NCBI GenBank assembly: GCA_035048495.1
Contig: CM068547.1
Location: forward strand, 31,255,913 to 31,319,912
DNA from: Euptelea pleiosperma
Lineage: Eukaryota; Streptophyta; Magnoliopsida; Ranunculales; Eupteleaceae
Direction of reading: 5' to 3'
Length of the DNA: 64,000 bases
The position numbers and the translations under genes are program-made. The number at the start of each line of letters is the position of its first letter. Position 1 is the first letter of the stretch. Positions 11,211 through 23,031 of this stretch are shown piece by piece. The notes under the pieces were generated by a model that saw only the letters and a list, made by a program, of their open reading frames with translations, was not told the origin of the DNA and searched no databases.

Positions 11211-11648
11211 AAGATCACTATTGCAATTTTTCTTTTTTCTTTTTTCTTTTTTCTTTCTTTTTTTTTTTTTTGGTGTAAACAATATTGTAGGGCTTATGAA
11301 AGAATCCACAAAATATGATAGGTTTATGTTGACGCCATTGGATTTAAATATCTCGGTCTGTAATTTTTGTTGAGAGAAATATATATGGTAGGGGTCCGCC
11401 CATAGATCGAGGTCTCGGCCGATCTGAATGATCCTAGGGTTTTCTGGCCAAGATCAATCAGATCGGGTTGATCCGGACCGGGATCATCGTCCACTAATCC
11501 CAAGACCGATCCCGAGATTTTGATCCATGGGCCCGCCCAATGGTGGAGTCAAGGGGCAAGGGTGGCCATTTGTCCACCCTCAACTTCGAATTTTTGCACA
11601 TCCCGAAGTGGTGTACTGTTTGAGCCGGTGCAACACTTTTACATTGCC

Positions 11649-12004
11649 ACCATCAACTTCAGTGTTTGACACATCCCTAGGTGGACCACAGTATTTGCCA
11701 CGTACAACACTCTTAGAGACCACTGACTACATGGATGTTTGGCAAATCCCTTGGTTGACTTATATATCAAAAATGAGACTCGTTAGTGTTTTCTAACCTT
11801 TGGTTCTAAGTAGCACAAATTCTGTTTGAATCTAACGGTTAAAATTATTCCCATGTAAAAGAGTGAAATTCAACGGTTGTAAATCACTAATCGGGCTGGT
11901 TTCTTTTTGTGGATCCACCTAGGAATGGACCAAACATCCATGTGATCAGTGGTCTCTAAAAGTGTTGCACGTGGCAAATACTGCGGTCCGCCATCAACGT
12001 TGAT
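11649..12004. mobile_element. Fold-back MULE copy
   Basis: The outer arms CATCAACTTCAGTG / CAACGTTGATG and TATTTGCCACGT / ACGTGGCAAATA bracket the family core (TCACTAATCGGGCTG). No clean target duplication was seen. Confidence 0.65.
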
Positions 12005-12329
12005 GACTCTGAGGCTCCCGCAACTTTGCCCTAGGATTCAAAGCCTTGGCCGATCCCGGTCTGGATCGGCGCCTGGAGCCCACTGATCCGATCCAAACCA
12101 GGTTCTGTCAGAAAGGAGTTCCACTTTGTCTCGGGCTAGGTTGGCCGATCCCGTTCTGATCAGACCGATCTGGATTGGGATCGGAGCCCACCGATCCAGC
12201 CGCTCTAATCCCAAGACTTTCATCCATGCTTTGCCGCTCCGCCGTTGGGTCCGCCTAACCCCAGCTTTCCCACGAAAAAAATATGAAAGATTCAGCTCAA
12301 AGGGCTGGTTGGGAAGATTGCTCGTTACG

Positions 12330-12640
12330 TAAATTACGTTAAGCTGAAACGCCACATGGCACACACTTAGAAACCAACGATCGTATGGATGTTTTGCCAT
12401 CTCAAGGTGGACAGACCAAAAGTCATCCTAATTAGTGATTTCTAGCCATAGGATTTTAGTCTTTTTCATGAGTTGATTTTAAACCATTGAATTTGAGCAT
12501 TATTATAGGTATTCAGATCCAATGGCTAGAAATCACCAATCAGGTTGACTTTTAGTCTACAAGTCCACTTAGGGATGGTCAAACATCCATACAGTCATTG
12601 GTTTCCAAGAGTGTACCACGTGGCGTTTTTGGTTAAGTAG
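12330..12640. mobile_element. Fold-back MULE copy
   Basis: The arms GAAACGCCACATGGCACAC and GTACCACGTGGCGTTTTT flank the core. Partial flank match GTTAAG on both sides. Confidence 0.65.
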
Positions 12641-12844
12641 GTCCACCTGGGGAAGAGCCAAACATCCTTGCGATCAGTGGCCTCTAATAATGTTCACGTG
12701 GCTCAGACTGTGGTCCGTCCAAAGATTTGCTCTCTTGATGTCGACGGAACACTGTCCGGCAATAATCCATGAAAATGTACCTCGTGCTACGTGCAAGCCA
12801 CAATAACAGCTGGCATAGATGTTTACTGAACGAAAGGTCTTTTC

Positions 12845-13250
12845 GAGTAAAACTTGTGTCACAAGATGTTGTGACGGAACACAGTCACAGCACTCAATAA
12901 GAGACACGTGGCACACGATTAGAGGTCTTTGACCGTATGGATGTTTGACCAGTCCCTCGATGGACCTACAAACGAAAAATCCGCCTGATTAGTGATTTAA
13001 AACCTTTGGATTTTTGCACCCAAAAAACGCTCAATAATGCTCACATTCCTGCCGTTAAAATCAACCCGTGAAAATAACTTCAATAGAATCAGTTAGAAAT
13101 CACTAATCAAGCTGATTTCTTGTGTACCGGTCCACTGAGGTACTGCCCAAACATCCATACAGTCATCGTCCTCTAATAGTATACCACGTGGCTCATATTG
13201 AGTGCTGTGACCGTGTTCAGTCGCAACATCTTGTGACACAAGTTTTACTC
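12845..13250. mobile_element. Fold-back MULE, 406 bp, complete
   Basis: A perfect 9-bp duplication GGTCTTTTC lies at 12836-12844 and 13251-13259. The TIRs start GAGTAAAACTTGTGTCACAA, and the inverse ends at 13250. Arm similarity runs >110 bp, through CAGCACTCAATA and ACACGTGG. This copy defines the family termini. No ORF. Confidence 0.92.
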
Positions 13251-13498
13251 GGTCTTTTCGGGCCCGCATGAATTATTTGGGGTTCGGGCTCTATGTGAAT
13301 CCGAAAGTACAAGAGTACAACGACTATTGTGGTTAACATCTGTCATTATCATATCTCCAACGATGGATCCCAATTTCTTAGACATCGTGCAATTCAGCAC
13401 AGTTGATTACACAAAAAACGAGACATCTCAACCGTTGGGTGCAACAACCAACCTCCAGTTGAGGCTAACTTTGTCATTTGGACAAAGTAATGGGTAAA

Positions 13499-13879
13499 GA
13501 TGTAACATGGTATGCCTGAAACTTTTTGACGTGCGGAAGCACGGTTTTCGTTACTCACATCTGTTATCTGGACGCACTGACCGCATGGATGTTTATCCCA
13601 CCCTTGATGGATATACACACCAAAAATAATCGTGACTGTTAATATTTAACCATTATTATTTTAGTACTTTTTAGAGCGTGCTTATAACCGTTGAATTCAT
13701 CCATTTTTTTGAGTATTAAAATCAACAGTTAAAAGTCATCAAACAAGCTAAAATTTGGTATGAATGTCTAGTAAGTAGTGAGCCAAACATCCATGTGGTC
13801 AGCGGGCCCAGATGGCAGCCTCGAGTAACAAAAATGAGGTTCCGCATTTGGAAAGATCTCAGGGGTACCATGTTACATC
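13499..13879. mobile_element. Fold-back MULE-like copy, second subfamily
   Basis: Ends GATGTAACATGGTA and TACCATGTTACATC. Inner arms GACCGCATGGATGTTTATCCC / CCATGTGGTCAG. Confidence 0.7.
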
Positions 13880-14249
13880 AGGACGCGTAAGTAATATCTT
13901 GGGACTGAAAAGCAATAGCGGTTCCCTGACATGCTTTGCTGCTGATTAGGTGGGTCCCACATTAATTCATCAAAAGAGTATGGGCTTTCCTTATCTTCCT
14001 GACGACACGTGCTCGTCGTATCTTCCAGCGGCATGGGATGGTTGGATTATCCAGGTCGGACCCACCAGGACCCAATCGCGTGATATAGCTGATCCTGCCT
14101 CCGTCCTCATTTCACGGAAGCAAGCGCCGTTCTTTCTCAGTCTATGAGCTGCTCACTATAACACAGTTTTTGCTAACGTGCGCCGCCCAAAGCTGATGAA
14201 CAAACATGCCGCACGTACGAATAGAGCACCCCCACTACCTTTTATTTAC

Positions 14250-14515
14250 CGCTTTAACTCTCAGAAAATAACGGCCGTTATTTTCGTTATAACGGCTGTT
14301 ATTTTCCATTATTTTTCCGAAGATAAAGACCGTTATTTTCTGATTTTTTTTTTAAAGTCCGTTGTTTTCTGTTATTTTCCGTTTTAAATTTTATTGAAAA
14401 TTTAAATTTAACATTATTTTTCATTTTTGCCCCTGTGCATTACAATCTGTTATAACAAAAACGGTAACGCCCCCAGTCCGTTATACCGTTATAACGGCAC
14501 CTTTCAAATATTTGT
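14250..14515 (-). mobile_element. hAT-like MITE copy, inverted
   Basis: AACGGCCGTTATTTTCG interior. It reads in reverse to GTTATAACGGCACCTTTCAAA at the family's 5' end. Confidence 0.6.
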
Positions 14516-14694
14516 TGGGGGTTTAAGCACAAAACAACTATGATACATGCATGCATGGAGGAAGCCATAGGCGTTACAGAGGGAGATGGGGAATGGATCT
14601 AACGGGGGAAACGTGCAGCGCTTACTAAATGCGACCACGACGCCAAAACACTCGGACAACCCAAAACGATGAGCCAGGTGGTATGGTTTTAATG

Positions 14695-15031
14695 GGTAAA
14701 ACTTTGACTTCCAGGGTCTACTTCCAAAAATGCCATGTGGCATATTCTTTTTGATCGACTGACCATGAATATTTGGACCCACTATTTAGGGGACAACACA
14801 CCAAAAATTAGCGTGAATGGTAATTTATGGCCATTGGATTCCAGCATTTTTTCGGAGTACTCAAATCCAACGGATAAAAACACAAATCATATATGCTAAT
14901 TTTTTCGTGTTTACGTTAGTAAAGAGTGGGCCAAACATTCACGAGTCAGTGGGTCCTGAAAGAATGCAACACGTGGCATTTTGGGGGTAAATATCAAACT
15001 TTGATGTTTAGCCCTGGACATCAAAGTTTGT
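14695..15031. mobile_element. Fold-back MULE copy
   Basis: Arms AAACTTTGACTTCCAGGG / CCCTGGACATCAAAGTTT and AATGCCATGTGGCAT / ACACGTGGCATTT. Boundaries approximate. Confidence 0.65.
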
Positions 15032-15527
15032 CTCTCTTTTAAGAACGTGGTTACGCAAGAGTCCTAGGTTTTCTCTCGTACGCTTATCTTACTTCTCCTT
15101 TATTTTTTAGACAATTCGAGAATGCAACAACGTCTAATTATGAGAATATTGAACTGAGGACTCATCAAGTGACGCGTAAGTCCAAATGATTTCCAAAAGA
15201 AAACTTGGTTTGGCAAAGAAAATTTGATCTCAAATACCAAGTAAACAACTACATGTTGGGATTTTTTGTTCGAATTCAACAGCTCAGTACTACTCCACAG
15301 GGAAGTACTTTTTGTCGCGTTAATGAGGGTGCTGGTTGAGATCTGCACCAAGCTGGCTAGAGAGTACTGAGACCAGCGTGTCTCTGGACCAAATTTTTTC
15401 TCGATATTTCTTGAAGGGCATTTATATACTTTTTACATAGTGTTTTAGAAACCCTAATTCGTTTTTTGGGATATATATTGTATTCATCGGTTGAGAGAAA
15501 AAAAGCATTGTACTTCGCAATTTCTAC

Positions 15528-15918
15528 GAGTCCCGTCTAGAGTTACATCCATTTCTTACATCCAATTCGTACACCCAGTGGTGGGGCCAACATGGAGATC
15601 ATGTTGGAGAATTCAACCGCACCATGAGTTTATCATACTATAGTTACCCTCCTCACAGAAAACTAGGACCTTTCGGGACTCGTAACCTCACGAAAAATTG
15701 ACTTTAATTTGAAAAATCCTGACCATCCAATTAAACCATTATTTTGGATTTATTTTTTATATGGTTAGCAATTTTGAAATGCATTTATTTTTAGCGATGA
15801 TGATCATGAAAAGGACAACTCAATGAATGGTTGGATTATCCAATATGATCTCCATGTGGGCCCCACCAGTGGATGTAGGAACTGGATGTAAGAAATGGGT
15901 TTAACTCTAGATGGACTC
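15528..15918 (+). mobile_element. hAT-like fold-back MITE, 391 bp
   Basis: 8-bp flanks ATTTCTAC (15520-15527) and ATTTCTAT (15919-15926) match 7 of 8. The ends are GAGTCCCGTCTAGAG and CTCTAGATGGACTC. The empty site ATTTTTAT is present in duplication copy 1 at 7771-7778. Confidence 0.87.
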
Positions 15919-16510
15919 ATTTCTATAGTAAAGAACGCTGACCATTATACCCTGTGGCTTATATGAATTTTCCATTTGATGTGTTTTGGTTGTTATTATT
16001 TACTATTCGATTGATCCTTCGGCGAAATCCGCAACACTACATGCATGATTTAGGTTTCAAACACTTGTGGAAATTGCTAAACGAAAACTAATTACACAAC
16101 TTTTCTTTTCCCCAACTTTTTCTAGGAAGCAAAGATAACGAAGGGCATCCGATGACTGACAAACGCCCTTTGAAATGGCGTTTAGATACTTTTTTTTTTT
16201 ACATAAATATATACAAGATGTGGACATAAGATGGACAAAATGGCAAAACAAGAGTCTTGAGTATTGTCAACCCCATAAAGTCGAGATAAGGCATTGTAAA
16301 TGACAGTGATATATATATATCTAATGTAGACGTTAATAATATTTAAATGCTTAATTAATTAAACAGTAGCTTATCTTCAATGGGGGGTGGTGATTAAATT
16401 TGCTTGCTATGTTGCTATTGGACATCCCCCATTGGTCCAAGCCATTGGATGCATGGTACTCAGGATTCACACCACACATATCCAAAGGAACCATTGTGAG
16501 GGTTAAAACC

Positions 16511-16842
16511 ATGGTTTAAAATAACACCGTTTAAACGGTTGTAACGGCCGTTAAAACAGTAACGCCCCAACCCGTTACGTTAAAAACCGTTTTGACGCTT
16601 AGAAAATACTGGCCGTTTTTTCATTTTAACGCTGTTAAAATCTTGAAATATTTATGGAAAAAAACGTCCATTATTTTCATTAAATTCCTTTTTTTTTTTT
16701 TTTGGTAATTTGAAATTCTTCAGCACGATTTTCCCCATTTAAATTCTATTTTTTATTTTATTTTTGCCCCTACCCATTACAATCCGTTTTAACGGTAACG
16801 CCCCCAGTCCATTATACTGTTAAAATGACCTCTTTTAAACCC
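16511..16842 (+). mobile_element. hAT-like MITE copy in duplication copy 2
   Basis: Starts CATGGTTTAAAATAACACCG. The interior has GTAACGGCCGTTAAAAC, and it ends near CTCTTTTAAACC. Same position in the duplicated segment as 8541-8807, so it may be an insertion shared from before the duplication. Confidence 0.6.
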
Positions 16843-17915
16843 TAGACGACGGACGACATCGTCTTAAGGTGGACACAAATGTTTGCGTCCTAAAACCTAA
16901 CACAATGTACGTACATAGCAGTGGTCCACGAGATGGTTCAAGCTCGGCTAACCATTGCGATCCCATATAGCGGCTTAATCCAACTTTGCTTGACGGTTGA
17001 AGACATTCAAAAACACAAGCAAGATTGTTCCTTTTAGCTCTTATTTAAGCCTTTCAGGTATTGGCTTCTTATAAAGCGATGACTAGTAAAATTGTGTCTT
17101 TTTGTGTTGAGAGACTAAACAGTGATGGACACTTATTTTATAAAAGATGAATAATCTGTCTAATAAGCCTAGTGGAAATATCTCTGATAGTAACCCGTGT
17201 ATACTGCGTGTCAACTTACTATTTCTTTACCCACTATCATCAATCCAATCTCCATCATATGGCCGGTAATGACCAGGCTGTTTGTGGTGGGCCCATTTCA
17301 CATCCAATGGTTTGTTAACTTGAAGTATCAATCACCATTAGTGGTTCCTGTTGAGGGACGTGTTAGCTTTGTTGAAAGTGTTGGAAGACTTTACACCACC
17401 ACTCAACAGTTATCAGAATAGGACTCACTAGAAGTAGACATTGGAGAAAAAGATGCTAGATTTTTTTTTCCATCACTTTTCTTTAGGGCGTGTTTGATTG
17501 CTAAGTGAGAAAAAATTGCAATTTCTTTGGGAAAACATAACTGTTCATTATTGTATAGTTAGATAGCCATTTAAATTTGGACAGTTTTCCTACTGAGCAC
17601 GGAATTTGTTTCCCATCCAGATAGGTGAGAGTTCATTTAACTACAGGAAAACAGGATATTAGCGGTGGCCGTGCTAAAGGTATAAAATACCCTCGCTAAA
17701 GCTCTGTCGATAAAGGTTTTAGCGGCAGTCAGCCCACCTGAATATATGCCTTTATTTTCTTACATGATTGAAATATGTATTCTCGGTTGCAATTAGTCGG
17801 CCATTTAAGGCAGTTCCCAGATGTATTTTCTTGGGAAAATTTTCTGTGCAATCAAACATGCCCTAAAGTGAGCAAGATTTTTGAGAAAATTAAGATTATT
17901 CCCGATTTTATTTTA

Positions 17916-18567
17916 GGGTATTTTAGTAACACCCCCCTGAAATTCAAAAATAATTAGTAATACCCCCTTATACTTTGAAACCTTAGGATTACTCACCTTG
18001 ACCTTCTTTTTTTTTTTTTTTTTTAACTAACTATTTATAAAGAAAACAAGAACTCAACTACTGATATGGGGATGCTCCTCATCCAAACAAATGGCTCCTG
18101 ACAAACAGAAGGGGCGAGACCCGTCCCATATCAAAGCAGAGGAGAAGGTTTTTTGGCAGATGGGCGATAGTATATATGAGCTACAATATTATATAAGGGC
18201 ATCACATACAAGAGAACTGCGCAGACGAGAATGAAGAGGAAAGAGCCAAAATCAGAGCCACAAACCAACCTTCATCTGACACACCTTTCGCCAAATGAAC
18301 AATCAGGTCTTTTGCATCTGACTCGATAATGATAGGTTAATAGTATTTGAATTAAATTTAAACGGACTTGAATCACACGCCGTTAGCACTGTAATTCCAA
18401 TATTATGGTCCTTTCATAGACGCATTAACAGGTACATGATACATATCACGTTTTAACGTTAGTCAATTGATGGTTAAACTAGGTCAAAGGGGTAATCCTA
18501 ATTAAATTTTGAAGATATAGGGGGTATTAGTAATTACTTTCAAATTTCAGGGTGTTACTAAAATTCC
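17916..18567 (+). mobile_element. MULE-like fold-back with a nested LINE fragment
   Basis: A perfect 9-bp duplication TTTATTTTA lies at 17907-17915 and 18568-18576. Ends GGGTATTTTAGTAACACCCC and GGGTGTTACTAAAATTCC. It is longer than the 9369-9664 copy because of an insertion at about 18003-18345. Confidence 0.82.
18003..18345 (-). mobile_element. LINE (L1-type) 3' end with RNase H remnant and poly-A
   Basis: On the minus strand the insert reads IIIESDAKDLIVHLAKG, like the RNase H-type domain at the C-terminus of plant L1 LINEs, then a 3'UTR, and ends in a poly-A tail (the T-run from about 18006 on +). Strongly 5'-truncated, with no intact ORF. Absent from duplication copy 1. Confidence 0.65.
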
Positions 18568-18629
18568 TTTATTTTAATTAAATTAATGTTAAGGCTTAGA
18601 TTAGGAACCATGACACTATGATCACCTTT

Positions 18630-20290
18630 TGATGTAAGACCCCTCACCACTTCTTTAAATTAGAACGAACCCCCTTGACCAGGGCGGTGGTGGGGGTGGG
18701 GTGGGGTGTGGAGTGGGGATTTTAACATCACCCACTATAATTGGTTGAATTAGTAAGACACCTCCCTACCACTTCTTTAAATTAGAATGAACCCCCTTGA
18801 CCGTCACGAGGTTGACAAAAAAGTTGATTTTACAAATTTTTGGATCTTGATCCTGCATGTGTTATTGGAGATCGTTATTGTTGTTCTTTATTGCATGGGT
18901 AACACTAACCCCGTTATGTTATTTGCTAAAAAAATGGAAACAAAAATAATTTTCACATTATATAACAGACGTTATTTTTTTCCGTTATCCGCTATTTAAC
19001 CATTGGAAGGAAATTAAGATAAGGATATACATTGACGGTGAGGTGGTTCCGAATCCTGCCTAAACTTTGCTGGAAGCGACCGTTTGGGGCTTATTGGATT
19101 AGTAGAAGATCGAGAGTCACGGGTAGAGAGAACGACTTGCAAGGTATTCTTTAACACGACCACCAACCTCTTTCACATGCATGAGGGATTGCTATTTATG
19201 CTATAAACACAGGCATTAATCTCCCTCCTTGCTTGCCTTTCTCTCTCCTAGTGTATGACCTTGCTCGCAGCTCTCTAGTACGTGTCGGTAAGTAAGAGGT
19301 GTCAGCACAGACTCTACTATTTCTCTAGGTAATCTATTATTGACAACTTCTTCCCAACTCCTTTCACTGTAAAGTCATACCACACTCTAGAAATTTCTAT
19401 TTTTATTTTTTGAAACCGACGGAATCCAGACCTCTTAGAACACCCAATTAGTCCCTTGGGACACGTTAGTCGCCCTCCACACGTGCCATGTGTTCTAGGA
19501 GAGTTTTAATGTGGACTGAGTCAGTTATTGTTACTTTTTGTAAGAGAGTGGCCCCAAGGAGAATTGAACTGAGAACCTCTCTCTTTCCGGAGCGGAGTTA
19601 TTCTAGATTTATAACTTCTCTCAAACAAGAGAAAGAAATATTAAATTATTCATAGATATTCACGATAGGTTCCCTATGGTAATTGGGTTCTTGAATTTTC
19701 AACAAGTAGAAACTAGAGAAGACTACTCTAAAGCACATTGAGAGAAGTGTGGACTTGCTCATGCTCATGTTGCTATTGAGCGCGGTCACGTTGGGACCGA
19801 TGACGACGCTCCTCGCGTGATTGCCTATCTCCTCCAAACCAATCTCTCTCCCCTAGCCTCTACTACTAATATGTCGAAAACGTCACGGTGCATATATATA
19901 TATAACATTATCAACAACAATTATCTATATTATTTCGATAAAAGAATTTAAAAAAATTATATATATATATATAATATAATATAAAAATATCTTGATACCG
20001 TTATTTTAAGTTTGATTTGTCCCGTTAACGGCCATTATAGTGGACATTATTATTATTATAATGTTTAACTTTAAAATCTTGATTTATTGGTTTTTTTTTC
20101 CTTCTATTTGTATGAATATCAGACTTTATATGAATCAATTAACTATGGGGGAGTAGTTACAACCGTTACATTTACGTGTTAGTCAACAACATTGACTAAT
20201 GGTCAAATGAGTTGACCATAATTTAAAGAAGTACAGGGGGGCTTACTAATTCAGCCAATTATTCTAGGAGGTATTTCAAAATTCATTTTT
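18630..20290. mobile_element. Probable long-TIR DNA transposon remnant
   Basis: Inverted arms at 18736-18790 (AATTGGTTGAATTAGTAAG...CACTTCTTTAAATT) and 20222-20275 (AATTTAAAGAAGTAC...CTTACTAATTCAGCCAATT). The outer motif TTCTTTAAATTAGAACGAACC is also tandemly repeated at 18650 and 18775. The interior has no recognisable transposase. Target duplication not resolved. Confidence 0.5.
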
Positions 20291-20427
20291 TTTCTTATCA
20301 GATCAAGTCATACGTCGAAAGGTATTAAGAGAACAGGGTTATTTTAGGTAATTTTACTCTGTTTTAGAAGATACGATTGAAATTGTTCCGTATAGTTACG
20401 TACCCATCATGTTCTGTCGGATACGTC

Positions 20428-20580
20428 TACGTGGCACTAAACGACGTAGTTCACATGTATCGGGACACGTGGAAGAAACTCCATGCTAAAAGGCGCACGT
20501 TACACATGGACGAAGACCGACATCTCGGGCGGACACTGTATTCAAGTAGTTCGACCCTCACGTGGAACTACACACGTGTC
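20428..20580 (+). promoter_or_regulatory. G-box/ABRE cluster upstream of the TPR gene
   Basis: ACGTG cores occur at 20428-20436 (TACGTGGCA), 20464-20472 (GACACGTGG), 20558-20565 (TCACGTGG) and 20571-20580 (CACACGTGTC), all within 160 bp and ending ~60 bp before a TATA-like box. ACGTG cores are targets of bZIP (ABF/AREB) and bHLH (PIF, MYC) factors. Clustered copies typically mark ABA or light response, so stress or light regulation of the TPR gene is inferred. Confidence 0.6.
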
Positions 20581-20637
20581 ACAACCTCAAACGTCGTCAA
20601 TCTAACGCCATCACCGTCACTAACGGCAAGAAGAAGG

Positions 20638-20646
20638 CTATATATG
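20638..20646 (+). promoter_or_regulatory. TATA-like box of the TPR gene
   Basis: CTATATATG lies ~100 bp before the ATG at 20744 and directly downstream of the G-box cluster, which gives a start site near 20670 and a 5'UTR of about 70 nt. Confidence 0.55.
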
Positions 20647-20743
20647 ACGGACTACCTCCCAGTTTTCTCTCTGAGTCGCTGAGTGGGACTTAATAAAAAC
20701 AAGCAAAACTTTTCGTCCTCTAGGAGTTTCTTTACGTTCCGCC

Positions 20744-22099
20744 ATGAGAGCTGTTCTTATCAGAACCGGTTCGGCTCCGCTTCACGCATCTCCGGTTCAT
20801 AGTTCGTCAAAAATTTCTTTCTCTGATCTCGATGCCGTCACCGGAATCTTATTCACGTGCAAGAACAACGCGGTTTCACCGAGATATTCGCTGCATTGGG
20901 AGATTAAAGACAGGAAGAAGGATGTTTCAAGGAGTATTCGACGAGCGTTGTCGGAACCTGATCTGATCCGGTCGTCGAACAAAGTTTCCGGCCTCTTTTC
21001 CGACTTGAGTGGGATCGGATCTCGGTCATTTCCGCCGAGGATTCCAGAGGAGGATGAAGATCGTTTGGACGAGGACGAAGGAATAAAGATGATTTTGAAA
21101 AGGAAGTGTTTAGATCGAGATAATTATGATCGAGTTGTCGGGATTCGGCCGGAAAGTGATACTTTACCGGAGGAGTTAGAGTTCTCCGGTGGAGGAATGG
21201 GGAAAGGAAGGAAAGTTGGTGGAGGAAACGGTGGAGGAAGAGGAGGTGGTGGTGGTGGTGGTGATGGAGGCGGTGGAAGCGCTGATAAGAGCAAGATCGG
21301 TGCTTATTATCAGAAGATGTTGAAGGCAAACCCTGGAAATCCGCTGCTTCTGAGAAACTACGGAAAATTCTTGCATGAGGTACTATTACTCTCTCTATTC
21401 TCTTGATCAATCTGAATTTCAAGATTTCTTTGTTTTTATATTGTTGTTAATTGATTTGTTATCTGGTTGGATGGGGCTTCCGATGGTGAGAAGGTGGAAA
21501 AAGATGTGGTGAGAGCAGCGGAGTACTACGAGAGAGCAATATTAGCAGGTCCAGGAGACGGAGAGGTATTGTCTTTGTACGGAAAACTCATCTGGGAGAT
21601 CCACAGAGACGGTGGTAGGGCTAAAGTTTACTTCGACCAGGCCGTTCAAGCATCTCCCGGCGACTGGTAATCCTCTCTCGCTCTCTTCTCTCTCTCTCTC
21701 TCTCGGGAAATGATGTCCGATGACTCCGGTCCAGGCCGCCGCATGTTCTTCGGGATTTGCCTCTTGTAAATCTCAAGGAAAATCCAACGATCTGGAGCTA
21801 GGGTGAACGTACTAGTCAGTTAACATATTTTAGCTGATTTTGGAGTTTGTTTGTTTTATGGAGGTGGTGATAATCAAAGGGCTGATATCGATCTGATTAG
21901 ATCGAATGGTTGAGATTGAAGAGGGGTTCTAAATTTGGAAAAAACTGATAAATTTTTGTAATTTAAAATGTGCAGTTATGTGTTGGGATCGTATGCACAA
22001 TTTCTGTGGGATGCGGAGGAGGAGGAGGAGGAGGAGGAAACGGAAGAAACGAAAACAATGTCCTCTTCGTCATCGTCAGCGTTGGTTGAAGCTTTTTGA
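20744..22099 (+). CDS. TPR-like superfamily protein, 3 exons, 310 aa
   Basis: Exons are 20744-21379, 21494-21666 and 21976-22099 (933 nt, 310 aa plus stop). Donors at 21380 and 21667 are GT. Acceptors are AG, and phases 0 and 2 close exactly. The N-terminal ~150 residues are basic/acidic and unlike any domain I know. A Gly-rich linker (about 155-178) follows, then TPR-type helices: AYYQKMLKANPGNPLLLRNY in exon 1, RAAEYYERAILAGPGDGEVL and RAKVYFDQAVQASPGD in exon 2, and CYVLGSYAQFLWDAEE in exon 3. The tail is a run of Glu and then Ser. Plants have a family of such proteins with the TPRs at the C-terminus. Its molecular role is unknown to me; TPRs normally bind partner proteins. The exact exon 2 acceptor (after GAGAAG) is the least certain junction, because the pyrimidine tract is weak. 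A long antisense frame over exon 1 is a shadow. Confidence 0.9.
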
Positions 22100-22106
22100 T
22101 GGACAG

Positions 22107-22523
22107 TGTTGCTCTCTCTCTCTCTCTCTCTGATCTCTACCACTTTTCTTACTGAATTATGGGATAATCTACTAACAAGAAATCAGATCCGTAATTGTAA
22201 TAACTTTTACTAACAAACAAACAGAGAATAAAGAGAGAGAGAAAGGCCTGAATATGGAAGATTTGGTGTTTGAGAGATGGAATTTTTCTTTGTTTGTTTG
22301 TTTGTTGGTGTTTTGTTGTACAGAGTGTCATCAATCTCATTCTGTTGTACCATTTTGTAGCACTATAAATAATAAATTGGGACAGGACACCCAACTCCCC
22401 AACTTCTCTCTCTCTCGAGATCCGTTTCATTCCCTTGAAGAATAGGAGAGAGTGTAAATTGGTTCCCTGCTTCCTTTTACCGATTGGGTTTTTTTCTTCC
22501 TCTGTACCATGAGGACAATTTTC
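22107..22523. other. 3' flank of the TPR gene, no further gene
   Basis: Short (CT)n/(GA)n tracts (about 22111-22130, 22226-22240, 22406-22416) and T/G-rich sequence, consistent with a 3'UTR and flank. No second gene found. Confidence 0.55.
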
Positions 22524-22851
22524 GAGGAGAACTTTGTGACCGGCGCTGGTCAGCAAAGTTGCTGATCGACCATAATATGAGCCACGTGGCATATTTCTGA
22601 GTTTTTTTTGCCGTTTGGATGTTTGGCCCAATCCAAGATGCCTGATTAGTGATTTCTAAGCGTGGATTCGTTTTCATGGCTTGATTTTTAACCTTGGATT
22701 TTGAGTATTTTTTTACCATTATTTGAGGTACGAGGATCCAAAGGTTTGAAATCAGTGATCACTAATCAGGCTGATTTTTGGTTTGTAGGTGTACACCTAT
22801 AAGAATGTTCCACGTGGCTCATATTGTGGGTCGGTCAAGAAAGTTCTACTC
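22524..22851. mobile_element. Fold-back MULE copy
   Basis: Ends GAGGAGAACTTTGTGACC and the mirror of GAGTAGAACTTTCTTGACC. Palindromic GCCACGTGGC at the left arm and CCACGTGGCTCATAT at the right. Flanks do not show a clear duplication. Confidence 0.7.
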
Positions 22852-22892
22852 TGATTACACTGACCCATGAATGTTCGGTTTGCAGACTTAAG

Positions 22893-23031
22893 AAGTATGC
22901 AAACATTGTCAGTACTGTCGGATGTCCCTTGAAAAATGTGTTATTTAATGTTTTCAAAAATACAATATTTTATAAATTAAAAACACCTTTTTGAAGGAGC
23001 ATTCAATGGTGGATACAATGTTTGCATACTT
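22893..23031. mobile_element. Small fold-back insert, 139 bp
   Basis: A perfect 17-bp TIR AAGTATGCAAACATTGT (22893-22909) and its inverse (23015-23031), AT-rich between, nested in a degraded fold-back MULE (about 22852-23270). Confidence 0.7.

Larger units (their letters stand above)
13940..18620 (+). repeat. Duplication C, copy 2
   Basis: Colinear with 7000-9720 (see that entry for shared blocks). Private insertions include the 14250-14515 MITE, 14695-15031 fold-back, 15528-15918 MITE and a LINE 3' end at about 18003-18345. Confidence 0.8.

Noticed and set aside
20904..21422. 172-aa antisense frame with a His-rich stretch
   Set aside because: Shadow of the Gly-rich linker of the TPR gene on the other strand.
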